Of a stretch of DNA of 64,000 nt, positions 23,214 through 32,224 are shown piece by piece. The DNA comes from an uncultured Microbacteriaceae bacterium (GTDB lineage: Bacteria; Actinomycetota; Actinomycetes; Actinomycetales; Microbacteriaceae). The notes under the pieces are model-generated. The model saw only the letters and a list, made by a program, of their open reading frames with translations, had not been told where the DNA came from and ran no database searches. The translations under genes and the position numbers were made by a program. Numbering within the stretch: the stretch's first letter is position 1; every line of letters begins with the position of its first letter. Where the stretch lies: NCBI GenBank assembly GCA_937872445.1, contig CALMSL010000192.1:1-64000 (forward strand), written 5' to 3'.

Positions 23214-24125
23214 CTAGCGGTCGAACGTTGCGCGGGTTTGTGTGGTGTTGTTCCCGTCGAAGGTGAATGAGTACGGGTCTGCCGGCGCCTGCTCTTCTGG
23301 TTCTGGCGAAGCATCCTGATCGAACGCGACGCCGCCCACCGGGATACGGCCGGCGCGGATGACCCGATCCAGCAGCTGGTCGAAGTGGTGTGCCATTTCC
23401 TCAGCGCTTTCGCCCGGCCATACGTGCAGCGGTTTCGCAGCGCCCTGCGCCTGCTGCAGGGATGTGCGCTCCGGAAGCTGTGGGCTCAGCACGAGGGGCC
23501 CGAACATGTCTCGCAGCTCCTTGATGCGGAACTGATGCTCGAGTGACTGGGTCTTCGCGCGATTGACGATGATTCCGAGCGGTTGAAGCCGGGGCGACAA
23601 ACCGCGGCGGATCTCCTCGATCGCCCGCAGCGCACGGTCCGCCGCGGCCACAGAGAACAGCCCGGGCTCCGTCACGATCGTCACCCGATCGCTTGCCGCC
23701 CAGGCGGTCCTCGTGAGCGCGTTGAGCGACGGTGCAGAGTCAATGAGAACGAGATCGTATTCGCTCTCCAGGTGTGCGAGCGCTTCTTCGAGTTTCCAGA
23801 TATCCCGGATGCTCGGGTGCGGTCCGTCGAAGTTGATCGCCGACGGGCTCCCGATCAGCACGTCGATCTTTCCCGGCCGGCCGCGAGTCCAGCCGCTCGG
23901 CGAAATCGCCGCCCTGACCACTTTTTCCTTCGGCGATGCGAGCACGTCGGCGACGTTGAGATGGCCGCTCACGGAGATATCCATCCCGGTCGACACGTCC
24001 GCCTGAGGGTCGAGGTCGACGACGAGAGTGCGCAGCCCCCGCGCAAAGGCGGCCGAGGTCAACCCCAGCGTCACGGTGGTCTTTCCGACTCCACCTTTGA
24101 GGGAGCTGACGCTGAGTACATGCAC
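23214..24125 (-). CDS. ParA family ATPase, orphan
   Basis: A 303-aa deviant-Walker ATPase. The start MHVLSVSSLKGGVGKTT places the P-loop at about residues 10-17; LVVDLDPQAD and LVLIDSAPSL follow. The C-terminal 40 residues are acidic, proline-rich and probably disordered. The GTG at 24125 lies 8 nt after a TATCGT box and is preferred to a GTG 21 nt upstream. No ParB gene or parS-like repeat is next to it, so it is unlikely to be a plasmid partition system. The cargo is unknown. Confidence 0.82.
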   Translation of the reverse strand: MHVLSVSSLKGGVGKTTVTLGLTSAAFARGLRTLVVDLDPQADVSTGMDISVSGHLNVADVLASPKEKVVRAAISPSGWTRGRPGKIDVLIGSPSAINFDGPHPSIRDIWKLEEALAHLESEYDLVLIDSAPSLNALTRTAWAASDRVTIVTEPGLFSVAAADRALRAIEEIRRGLSPRLQPLGIIVNRAKTQSLEHQFRIKELRDMFGPLVLSPQLPERTSLQQAQGAAKPLHVWPGESAEEMAHHFDQLLDRVIRAGRIPVGGVAFDQDASPEPEEQAPADPYSFTFDGNNTTQTRATFDR

Positions 24126-24133
24126 GAGTAAAG

Positions 24134-24139
24134 ACGATA
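24134..24139 (-). promoter_or_regulatory. -10 box for leaderless parA-like transcript
   Basis: TATCGT on the minus strand ends 8 nt before the GTG start at 24125. There is no Shine-Dalgarno. It helps decide the start codon. Confidence 0.4.
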
Positions 24140-24248
24140 CCTTCACTAGTCTGAAAGAACCTAAATCTTCCCAGTCAGTTTCGCCCCCAGGCCGATGCTG
24201 GCCACGGATGCCGTGACTATCCTTGGACGTTCACGAGAGAGGACAGCA

Positions 24249-27200
24249 GTGTTCACCAAGATTCTTGTCGCCAACCGGGGTGAAATAGCTATCCGCGCTT
24301 TTCGTGCCGCATTCGAGCTCGGAGCGAAGACGGTCGCCGTGTTTCCCTGGGAGGATCGGAACTCCCTGCACCGGTTGAAGGCGGACGAGGCCTACCTCAT
24401 TGGCACGGAAGGGCATCCGGTTCGCGCCTACCTCGACGTGTCGGAGATTATCCGGGTCGCAACGGAATGCGGCGCCGACGCCATCTACCCGGGGTACGGA
24501 TTTCTTTCGGAGAACCCCGAACTTGCCGAAGCAGCCGCAGCCGCCGGCATCGCCTTCATCGGCCCGAGCCAGTCCGTGCTGGAAATGGCGGGCAACAAGG
24601 TCACGGCGAAAGAGCACGCCATCGCGGCGGGCGTTCCCGTGCTCCAGTCCTCCCCGGCATCCGACGACGTCGACGTGCTCCTCGCCAGCGCGGACGCAAT
24701 CGGCTTCCCCATCTTCGCCAAGGCGGTCGCCGGCGGCGGTGGCCGCGGGATGCGCCGCGTCGATCGGGCGGAAGACCTCCGGGGCGCGCTCGAAGAAGCC
24801 ATGCGCGAGGCGGACAGCGCGTTCGGAGACCCGACCATGTTCCTCGAGCAGGCCGTGCTTCGGCCCAGGCACATCGAGGTGCAAATCCTCGCCGACGGGA
24901 CGGGGGAGACCGTCCACCTGTTCGAGCGCGACTGCAGCGTCCAGCGCAGGAACCAAAAGGTCATCGAGATCGCCCCTGCCCCGAACCTCGATCCGAAAAT
25001 CCGCGAAGCGCTGTACCGCGATGCCATCGCTTTTGCGAAATCCATCAACTATGTGAACGCGGGCACGGTCGAATTCCTCGTGGACACCGTGGGGGAGAGG
25101 GCCGGGCAGCACGTCTTCATCGAAATGAATCCTCGAATTCAGGTTGAGCACACCGTGACGGAGGAGGTGACGGATGTGGACCTCGTTCAGGCGCAAATGC
25201 GCATCGCCTCCGGTCAAACCCTCGCCGAACTGGGTCTGGAACAGGGCTCGCTCTCCCTCCGCGGTGCCGCATTGCAGTGCCGGATCACGACGGAGGATCC
25301 CGCCGACGGGTTCCGGCCGGACACCGGAAAGATCACAACCTACCGTTCGCCGGGGGGCGGCGGCATCCGCCTCGACGGCGGAACCATCGACCCCGGCACT
25401 CAGATCAGCCCCCACTTCGACTCGATGCTCGTGAAGATGACGTGCCGCGGGCGGGATTTCACCGCGGCGGTGGATCGCGCCAAGCGCGGGCTCGCCGAGT
25501 TTCGCATTCGGGGCGTCTCGACGAACATCCCGTTTCTGCAGGCGGTCCTGGATGACCCGTCGTTCGCCGCAGGCGATATCAGCACGGCGTTCATCGACGA
25601 ACGGCCGGAGCTCGTCAACGCTGCGCCGTCGAAGGACCGCGGAACCAAGATCCTCAACTGGCTTGCCGATGTCACGGTGAACCAGCCGAACGGCAGCGGA
25701 GAGGGAATCATCAACCCGACTCTCAAGTTGCCGGCACTCGACGTGGATTCACCTGCGCCCGCCGGATCCCGGGAGCGCTTGCTGGCGCTCGGACCGACGA
25801 AGTTCGCGGCGGACCTTCGCGCTCAGACCGCCCTCGCGGTCACCGAGACCACGTTCCGGGACGCTCACCAGTCGCTGTTGGCGACCCGCGTGCGCACGAA
25901 GGACCTCGAAGCAGTGGCACCGTTCGTTGCACGCATGACCCCGCAGTTGCTCTCCGTCGAGGCGTGGGGCGGTGCCACCTATGATGTGGCGCTGCGTTTC
26001 CTCGGCGAGGACCCGTGGGATCGTCTTTCCGCCCTGCGCGAGACGTTGCCGAACATTGCCCTTCAGATGCTGCTGCGCGGTCGGAACACCGTCGGTTACA
26101 CGCCGTACCCGACGAAAGTGACGGAAGCGTTCGTCGTGGAAGCCGCGGCAAGCGGTGTCGACATTTTCCGGATCTTCGACGCCCTGAACGACGTCGAGCG
26201 CATGCGGCCGGCGATCGACGCGGTGCTGGCCACGGGGAGCACGGTCGCAGAGGTTGCGCTGTGCTACACCGGCAACCTGCTGGATCCCGCCGAAGAGCTC
26301 TACACCCTCGACTACTACCTGCGCCTCGCCGAGCAGATTGTGGCCAGCGGTGCCCACATTCTCGCCATCAAGGACATGGCGGGACTCTTGCGTGCAGGAG
26401 CCGCTGAGAAGCTCGTGAGCGCCCTGCGCGACCGGTTTGACCTCCCCGTCCACCTTCACACCCACGACACGGCAGGAGGGCAGCTCGCCACCCTCCTTGC
26501 CGCCAGTCGCGTCGGCGTCGACGCGGTCGATGTCGCGAGTGCGCCGATGGCCGGCACGACGAGTCAGCCGCCGTTCTCCGCCCTGGTCGCAGCCCTGGCC
26601 GACACCGAACGGGACACCGGCATTTCCCTGCAGGCCGTGTCGGATCTCGAACCATATTGGGAGGCCGTTCGGCACGCGTATCGCCCGTTCGAATCCGGAC
26701 TCCCCGGCCCCACCGGCCGGGTCTACCACCACGAGATTCCCGGCGGACAGTTGTCCAACCTCCGCACGCAAGCCGTCGCCCTGGGTCTCGCAGACCAGTT
26801 CGAGAAGATCGAAGACTGGTATGCGGTGGCGAACCGAATCCTCGGCCGTCCGCCGAAAGTGACCCCGTCCTCCAAGGTTGTCGGCGACCTCGCGCTCGCG
26901 ATGGCCGCGGCGGACGCTGATCCGGACGACTTCGAGGAAAATCCGGGCAACTATGACGTTCCGGACTCCGTGATTTCGTTCATGGCGGGGGAGCTGGGGG
27001 ATTTGCCCGGCGGCTGGCCGGAACCGTTCCGCAGCAAGGTGCTCGCCGGCCGGCAGGTTTCGATTGACGTTGCAGAACTCGGCCCGGAGGACAGCGCGGC
27101 ACTCGAATCCGACTCCGCCAGCAGGCGTGCGGCGCTCAACCGCCTGCTGTTCCCGGGGCCGACCGAGGTGTTCAACGGCATACGGGAAAACTTCGGGGAC

Positions 27201-27650
27201 GTGTCGGTCATCGACACCGTCGACTACCTGTACGGGCTCCACCCTGGCGTCGAAAGCACGGTCGCCATCGGGACGGGCGTGAACCTCATCGTCGGTCTGG
27301 AGGCGATTGGCGAAGCGGATGCCAAGGGCGTGCGAACCGTCATGACGGTGATCAACGGGCAGTTGCGTCCGGTCTTCGTGCGCGATCGGTCCATCACCGT
27401 CGATGTGAAGGCCGCGGAAAAAGCGGACCCGGCCGCTCCCGGGCAGGTCTCGGCCCCGTTCTCCGGCGTGGTGTCCCTCAAGGTCTCTGAGGGAGACCAT
27501 GTCGACGCAGGCCAGGTCGTCGCATCCATCGAGGCGATGAAAATGGAGGCGGCGATCACGTGCGCCGTGTCCGGAACGGTGGGCCGCCTCGCCATTCCGC
27601 CTACCCAGCAAGTTGACGCGGGTGATCTTCTGCTCGTCGTCGAGTTGTAA
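24249..27650 (+). CDS. pyc: pyruvate carboxylase
   Basis: Anaplerotic enzyme of 1133 aa converting pyruvate, bicarbonate and ATP to oxaloacetate. Domains in order are biotin carboxylase (about 1-450, with GGGGRGMRRV and FIEMNPRIQVEHTVTEEVT), carboxyltransferase (about 530-800, with ETTFRDAHQSLLATRVR and IKDMAGLL), the PYC tetramerisation region, and a C-terminal biotinyl domain with EAMKM (biotinylated Lys about 1098). GTG at 24249 follows GAGAGGA with good spacing, and the open frame further upstream was not used. Length is normal. Confidence 0.97.
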   Translation: MFTKILVANRGEIAIRAFRAAFELGAKTVAVFPWEDRNSLHRLKADEAYLIGTEGHPVRAYLDVSEIIRVATECGADAIYPGYGFLSENPELAEAAAAAGIAFIGPSQSVLEMAGNKVTAKEHAIAAGVPVLQSSPASDDVDVLLASADAIGFPIFAKAVAGGGGRGMRRVDRAEDLRGALEEAMREADSAFGDPTMFLEQAVLRPRHIEVQILADGTGETVHLFERDCSVQRRNQKVIEIAPAPNLDPKIREALYRDAIAFAKSINYVNAGTVEFLVDTVGERAGQHVFIEMNPRIQVEHTVTEEVTDVDLVQAQMRIASGQTLAELGLEQGSLSLRGAALQCRITTEDPADGFRPDTGKITTYRSPGGGGIRLDGGTIDPGTQISPHFDSMLVKMTCRGRDFTAAVDRAKRGLAEFRIRGVSTNIPFLQAVLDDPSFAAGDISTAFIDERPELVNAAPSKDRGTKILNWLADVTVNQPNGSGEGIINPTLKLPALDVDSPAPAGSRERLLALGPTKFAADLRAQTALAVTETTFRDAHQSLLATRVRTKDLEAVAPFVARMTPQLLSVEAWGGATYDVALRFLGEDPWDRLSALRETLPNIALQMLLRGRNTVGYTPYPTKVTEAFVVEAAASGVDIFRIFDALNDVERMRPAIDAVLATGSTVAEVALCYTGNLLDPAEELYTLDYYLRLAEQIVASGAHILAIKDMAGLLRAGAAEKLVSALRDRFDLPVHLHTHDTAGGQLATLLAASRVGVDAVDVASAPMAGTTSQPPFSALVAALADTERDTGISLQAVSDLEPYWEAVRHAYRPFESGLPGPTGRVYHHEIPGGQLSNLRTQAVALGLADQFEKIEDWYAVANRILGRPPKVTPSSKVVGDLALAMAAADADPDDFEENPGNYDVPDSVISFMAGELGDLPGGWPEPFRSKVLAGRQVSIDVAELGPEDSAALESDSASRRAALNRLLFPGPTEVFNGIRENFGDVSVIDTVDYLYGLHPGVESTVAIGTGVNLIVGLEAIGEADAKGVRTVMTVINGQLRPVFVRDRSITVDVKAAEKADPAAPGQVSAPFSGVVSLKVSEGDHVDAGQVVASIEAMKMEAAITCAVSGTVGRLAIPPTQQVDAGDLLLVVEL

Positions 27651-27683
27651 GCTAGAGGGTCCGATCACGAAGGGCCTGGTGCT

Positions 27684-28955
27684 GTGGCTTCGAAAACCAG
27701 CGATACCGACAGGTTTCCCGAATTCGACCCCGAGTCGGAGTCGGATGCCGTCGCCGTCCCGGATTCGGTGACCCCGCGAACAAATTTGACCATTGAGGTG
27801 ACCCTGCCGGAGGAAGTCCACTCCACCCCGGACGATGAACTTGCCGTGGCATTGGGCGACGCCACGTTGAACGCGGGGCAGGTGCTGGACGAAGACGGGG
27901 CGAGGACCTCCATCAACCTCGTGCCGGTGATTCCGGAGCTCCCGAAGCGTGCCGAGCCTGCCGGGGCGCACAGCTCGCGGGCCAGGCTTCGCGGGCGAAG
28001 CGCGGTGGCACCCGAAACGGCAGCGATGCTGACCTCGGAGCGGCTCATCGAACAACGCAGACGCGGCCGGGCCAGGCCCGAAGGCTTCTGGCAGGAGCTC
28101 GTTTACTCCAGCACCCTGCATCTGGTGAATCTTGGCGATTCTGCGCGGGTGCGTGCTCGCAAGGAACTGGACGCGCGCATCGGAAAGCGACTCGACGGCG
28201 GGACACGATTCGTGCCCGTGCTCACGAGGAAGGGCGGTGTCGGCAAGACGACGATTACCGCGCTTTTGGGAATGGCATTGGCGAACGTTCGCGAAGACCG
28301 GGTCATCGCGATCGACGCAAACCCTGACCGGGGCACCCTGGCTGAACGGGTGGCCAGGCACACCTCGGCGACCGTCAGGGACGTGATCCTCAACGCGCGC
28401 TCCATCAGCTCATTCAGCGATTTCACGAAACTCGTGTCGAGGGATGAAACCAGGCTCGACATTCTCGCCTCCGATTCCGATCCACTCCTCTCCGAAGCGT
28501 TCGATGCGGATGATTACAACGTCGTCGCGGAACTGGCCGCCCGGTTTTATTCCATCGTGCTCACCGACTGCGGCACCGGAATCGTTCACTCCGCCATGCG
28601 GGCGACACTGCAGCACGCCGACTCCGTGGTCATCGTGTCCGGTGGAAGCGTGGATGAGGCCCGGCTCGCATCCGAGACGCTGACCTGGCTCGAGGCGAAC
28701 GACTACGAGGAGCTTGCGCGCAACGCCGTCGTCGCGCTCAACACGGGCACTCAGGGCACGAACATGGTCAACATTGACGAGGTCGAAGCGCACTTCAGTT
28801 CGCGCGTGCGCGAGGTCGTGCGCATCCCGTATGACCCGATGCTCGCCTCCGGGGCCGTGATCGACTTTGACCGTCTTGAACCGCTGACTCGCGCCACGGC
28901 ACGGGATCTGGCCGCTTCCGTGGTGGACGGACTGCCGTCGACCAAGGACGACTGA
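27684..28955 (+). CDS. MinD/ParA-like ATPase with long N-terminal region
   Basis: A 423-aa protein. Residues 1-120 are acidic and probably disordered. About 120-160 form a helical lead-in (GFWQELVYSSTLHLVNLGDSAR), followed by a deviant-Walker ATPase with P-loop TRKGGVGKTT (about 189-198), VIAIDANPDRGTLAERV, and LTDCGTG. The lead-in resembles that of actinobacterial MinD-like proteins such as the EspI/ESX-associated group, but no ESX genes are nearby. It starts 33 nt after pyc and may share its transcript. Function is unknown. Confidence 0.8.
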   Translation: MASKTSDTDRFPEFDPESESDAVAVPDSVTPRTNLTIEVTLPEEVHSTPDDELAVALGDATLNAGQVLDEDGARTSINLVPVIPELPKRAEPAGAHSSRARLRGRSAVAPETAAMLTSERLIEQRRRGRARPEGFWQELVYSSTLHLVNLGDSARVRARKELDARIGKRLDGGTRFVPVLTRKGGVGKTTITALLGMALANVREDRVIAIDANPDRGTLAERVARHTSATVRDVILNARSISSFSDFTKLVSRDETRLDILASDSDPLLSEAFDADDYNVVAELAARFYSIVLTDCGTGIVHSAMRATLQHADSVVIVSGGSVDEARLASETLTWLEANDYEELARNAVVALNTGTQGTNMVNIDEVEAHFSSRVREVVRIPYDPMLASGAVIDFDRLEPLTRATARDLAASVVDGLPSTKDD

Positions 28956-28980
28956 GACCTCAGAAGGACCAGATTCGATC

Positions 28981-29472
28981 ATGACGGCGCGCCAGATCAG
29001 GGTGTTCGGTGACCCGGTTCTTCGCACGGTTTCCTCGCCGGTGGTGCTCCGCGACCACGGCACGGCCGGCCTCGTCGAGGACCTCCTGGACACGGTTCGC
29101 CTGCCCGGCAGGGCGGGCGTCGCCGCGCCGCAGATTGGGATAAACCAGCGCGCGTTCAGCTACAACATCGACGGCGACGTGGGATACCTCCTGAACCCGG
29201 TGCTCGTCGACGTCTCGGGTGAACCCGAACTCGTGGACGAGGGGTGCCTGTCCGTGCCCGGATTCTATTTTCAGCGTATGCGGTACCCGTGGGCGCGCGC
29301 GACCGGCGTCGATCTGGACGGGAACCCGGTCGAGCTTGAAGGCGACGGCCTGCTCGCCCAGGCACTCCAGCACGAAATCGACCATCTTGACGGCAAGCTC
29401 TTCATCGAAGGTCTCGACAAAGACCGCAAACGCGAAGCGATGCGAATGATTCGGGAGTCAGACTGGTTCTGA
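28981..29472 (+). CDS. def: peptide deformylase
   Basis: A 163-aa metalloenzyme removing the formyl group from nascent N-terminal methionine. All three motifs are present: GVAAPQIG (46-53), EGCLS (87-91, metal ligand Cys89) and HEIDH (131-135, two His ligands with the catalytic Glu). The start lies 25 nt after the MinD-like gene, so the two are probably co-transcribed. It ends 10 nt from the convergent fadD stop. Confidence 0.96.
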   Translation: MTARQIRVFGDPVLRTVSSPVVLRDHGTAGLVEDLLDTVRLPGRAGVAAPQIGINQRAFSYNIDGDVGYLLNPVLVDVSGEPELVDEGCLSVPGFYFQRMRYPWARATGVDLDGNPVELEGDGLLAQALQHEIDHLDGKLFIEGLDKDRKREAMRMIRESDWF

Positions 29473-29482
29473 CCCCCGCCCG

Positions 29483-31309
29483 TCAACCGACTACCGAGTG
29501 ACCCTGAGTCGCCGGCGCATCCTCATAGAGCCCGTCGATTGTGTCGGCGAAATCCGCGAGGATGACGTGCCGCTTGACGCTGAGCTTCGGTGTGAGGTGG
29601 CCACTCGCCTCCGTCAGGTCGTGCGGCAGGATAACAAACTTGCGCACCGATTCGGCGCGCGACACTGCCGAGTTCGCCCGGTCGATCGCCGATTGGATCT
29701 CCGCGAGCACCTTCGGATTCTTCGCTGCCTCGTCGACCGACATCGTCGCATCCTCGCCGTTGTTGTTCAGCCACACCGGCAGCATTTCCTCATCAAGCGA
29801 GATGAGCGCGCCGATGAAGGGGCGCTTGTCGCCGACCACGATGACTTGCCCGATGATGGGGTTCGCCCTGATGGGATCCTCGAGGGTCGCGGGGGCGACG
29901 TTCTTGCCGCCCGCGGTGACGATCATTTCCTTCTTGCGTCCGGTGATCTCCAGGTACCCGTCCTCGTCGATGGTGCCGATGTCTCCGGTCTTGAACCACT
30001 CGCCGTCGAAGGTTTCCTTCGTGGCCTTCTCGTTGTTCCAGTAGCCGCCGAAAATGTTGACGCCCTTCGCCTGGATTTCGCCGTCCGCAGCGAGCCGAAC
30101 AGCGCATCCCGGAAGCGGGGGACCGACCTTGCCGATCTTGAAGTGCGATGGGACGTTCACGGTGATGGGCGCCGTGGTTTCGGTCAGGCCGTAACCCTCA
30201 AGAATGGTCAGCCCGAGACTGCGGTAGAAGTGCCCGAGGAACAGCCCGAGCGGGGCCGAGCCGGACACCGCGTACTTGACGCGTCCACCGAGCGCTGCGC
30301 GGATTTTGCTCAGGACGAGCCGATCGAACAGGGCAAACTGGATCGCAAGTCCCAGGGGAACCTTTCCTGCATCCAGTGCCTTCGAGTGCGCGACGGCAAC
30401 CGCGGCGGCCTTGCGGAAGATCTTGCCCTTCCCGCCGCCCTCGGCCTTCTGCTCCGACGAGTTGTACACCTTCTCGAACACGCGGGGCACCGCGAGCAGG
30501 AACGTGGGTTTGAAGGAGCCCATCGCCGGAAGCAATTGCTTGGTGTCCGGCTGGTGGCCCACCTTCACGCCGCCGACAATTGCGAGCACCGAGATGAAGC
30601 GCGCGAAAATGTGGGCGAGCGTGATGAAGAGCAGGGTGCTGGACTCGGTGTTCACAACTTCCGGGATGGCTTCGCGCGCATTGCGGGTGAGTTCGACGAA
30701 GTTGGAGTGCGTGAGCATGCACCCCTTCGGCCGACCGGTGGTCCCCGCCGTATAGATGAGCGTCGCGAGGTCGTCGCCCTTCGCGAGATTCCGACGGCGC
30801 TCGATTTCCTCGTCGGTGACGTCTTTGCCACTGGCCGCGAGCTTCTCCAGATCACCGGTGTCGATCTTCCAGACGTTGCGGACGAGCGGAAGCTCCGGGT
30901 GGGCTTCATCGAATCGGGAGAAGTGGTCCGGGGTCTCCGTGATCATGGCGACCGTACCGGAGTCACCGAGGTTCCACTGGAGCTGGGAGGGAGAGGATGT
31001 CTCGTAGATCGGCACCATGACGGCGCCGGCGAACCAGATCGCAAAGTCGATGAGGGTCCACTCGTAGCGGGTCTTGCACATGAGCCCGATTTTGTCGCCG
31101 GGCTCGATCCCTGCTGCGACAAATCCCTTTGCGAGGGCGTGAACCTGGTTCAGAAATTCTGTTGCCGTGACGTCCGACCAGCCGCCATCGTGGGTGGGGA
31201 TGGAAAACAGGGCGAGGTTCGGAGTGGCGCGCACCCGTTCCACGAGAAGGTCCGTTGCGTTCGCATTCGGATCGGCGGGAACGATGGCGGGCGTTTCGTA
31301 GTGGTCCAC
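29483..31309 (-). CDS. fadD: long-chain fatty-acid--CoA ligase (AMP-forming)
   Basis: A 608-aa ANL-superfamily enzyme activating long-chain fatty acids through an acyl-AMP. The P-loop LIYTAGTTGRPKGCML is present, along with GYGLTETTAPI, the TGDIG hinge region and ITGRKKEMIVTAGGKNVAP. It resembles FadD15-type ligases, and the neighbourhood matches M. tuberculosis around Rv2187. AGGAG lies before the start. It diverges from plsC across 144 nt, a sensible pairing for acyl supply to phospholipid synthesis. Confidence 0.93.
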   Translation of the reverse strand: MDHYETPAIVPADPNANATDLLVERVRATPNLALFSIPTHDGGWSDVTATEFLNQVHALAKGFVAAGIEPGDKIGLMCKTRYEWTLIDFAIWFAGAVMVPIYETSSPSQLQWNLGDSGTVAMITETPDHFSRFDEAHPELPLVRNVWKIDTGDLEKLAASGKDVTDEEIERRRNLAKGDDLATLIYTAGTTGRPKGCMLTHSNFVELTRNAREAIPEVVNTESSTLLFITLAHIFARFISVLAIVGGVKVGHQPDTKQLLPAMGSFKPTFLLAVPRVFEKVYNSSEQKAEGGGKGKIFRKAAAVAVAHSKALDAGKVPLGLAIQFALFDRLVLSKIRAALGGRVKYAVSGSAPLGLFLGHFYRSLGLTILEGYGLTETTAPITVNVPSHFKIGKVGPPLPGCAVRLAADGEIQAKGVNIFGGYWNNEKATKETFDGEWFKTGDIGTIDEDGYLEITGRKKEMIVTAGGKNVAPATLEDPIRANPIIGQVIVVGDKRPFIGALISLDEEMLPVWLNNNGEDATMSVDEAAKNPKVLAEIQSAIDRANSAVSRAESVRKFVILPHDLTEASGHLTPKLSVKRHVILADFADTIDGLYEDAPATQGHSVVG

Positions 31310-31453
31310 AGCGACTCCTTTGGTACCGGTCAGGTCATTCTTACTACTCTATCTGGTCGTGCGCGTGGGCCACCCGGGTTCGTGTTCCCGCGTGCACGGG
31401 TAGGCTGAGGAGGTTCACGTCGGGGAAAAAACTGGCAGGAGGGAAAGGTTCGG

Positions 31454-32143
31454 ATGTTCTACTGGTTCATGAAGAACCTCATCGCTGGACCGATCCTGCG
31501 CACGGCCTTTCGCCCCTGGGTGACCGGTGAGGAAAACATCCCGCGCAAGGGCGGCGTCATTCTGGCGAGCAACCATCTTTCCTTCATCGATTCGGTGTTT
31601 CTGCCGCTCGTGATCGATCGCCGCGTGACGTTCCTGGCGAAGAGCGACTACTACACGGCCCGCGGCATCAAGGGCTGGGCGATCAAACACTTCCTGAAAG
31701 CTGCCGGGATGATCCCCATCGACCGCTCAGGTGGAAAAGCATCCGAAGCCAGCCTGCGCACGGGCCTCGGCGTTCTCCACCGCGGCGAGGTCCTCGGGAT
31801 TTACCCCGAGGGAACCCGAAGCCCGGACGGCAAACTGTACCGTGGCCGGACCGGCGTGGCCAGGATGGTGCTCGAAGGGGGAGTCCCCGTTGTGCCCGTC
31901 GCCATGATCGACACCGAAAAGGTCATGCCGATCGGCAAGCGGTTGCCCAAGGTGCGCCGCATCGGGGTCGTGATCGGCGAACCACTGGATTTCTCGCGGT
32001 TCGACGGGATGGAGAGCGACCGATTCATTCTGCGGTCCATCACCGACGAGATCATGTACGAACTCAGCCACCTCGGCGATCAGGAATACGTCGATGTGTA
32101 TGCCACAACTGTCAAGGAGAAGGCCGGGAGCCGCAGTCGCTAA
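31454..32143 (+). CDS. plsC: 1-acyl-sn-glycerol-3-phosphate acyltransferase-like protein
   Basis: A 229-aa membrane-associated acyltransferase making phosphatidic acid or a related lipid. The catalytic NHLSFID motif (NHx4D, residues 40-46) and the glycerol-phosphate-binding EGTRSPDG are intact, and the proline motif VPVVPVAMI follows. GGAGGGAAAGG lies upstream of the ATG. It matches the Rv2182c position in the mycobacterial neighbourhood. The acyl acceptor could also be a glycolipid. Confidence 0.9.
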   Translation: MFYWFMKNLIAGPILRTAFRPWVTGEENIPRKGGVILASNHLSFIDSVFLPLVIDRRVTFLAKSDYYTARGIKGWAIKHFLKAAGMIPIDRSGGKASEASLRTGLGVLHRGEVLGIYPEGTRSPDGKLYRGRTGVARMVLEGGVPVVPVAMIDTEKVMPIGKRLPKVRRIGVVIGEPLDFSRFDGMESDRFILRSITDEIMYELSHLGDQEYVDVYATTVKEKAGSRSR

Positions 32144-32224
32144 ACCCGCCACGAAACGTCACACTCAGCCACACGCGCTTAAATAGAGTTCAGGCGCGTC
32201 AACCAGCAACCCAGGGAGCAATCA

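Noticed and set aside
23214-24125. ParA as evidence of a plasmid or integrated element
   Set aside because: No ParB, parS repeats, integrase, att site or change in gene style; surrounding genes are core chromosome.
25749-28361. Very long open frame on the minus strand opposite pyruvate carboxylase and the MinD-like gene
   Set aside because: No recognisable motifs, Arg/Gly/His-rich composition typical of antisense frames in GC-rich DNA, and it lies opposite clear conserved genes.
29498-31408. Long plus-strand open frame opposite fadD
   Set aside because: Antisense to a complete acyl-CoA ligase with all motifs; composition is that of a shadow frame.
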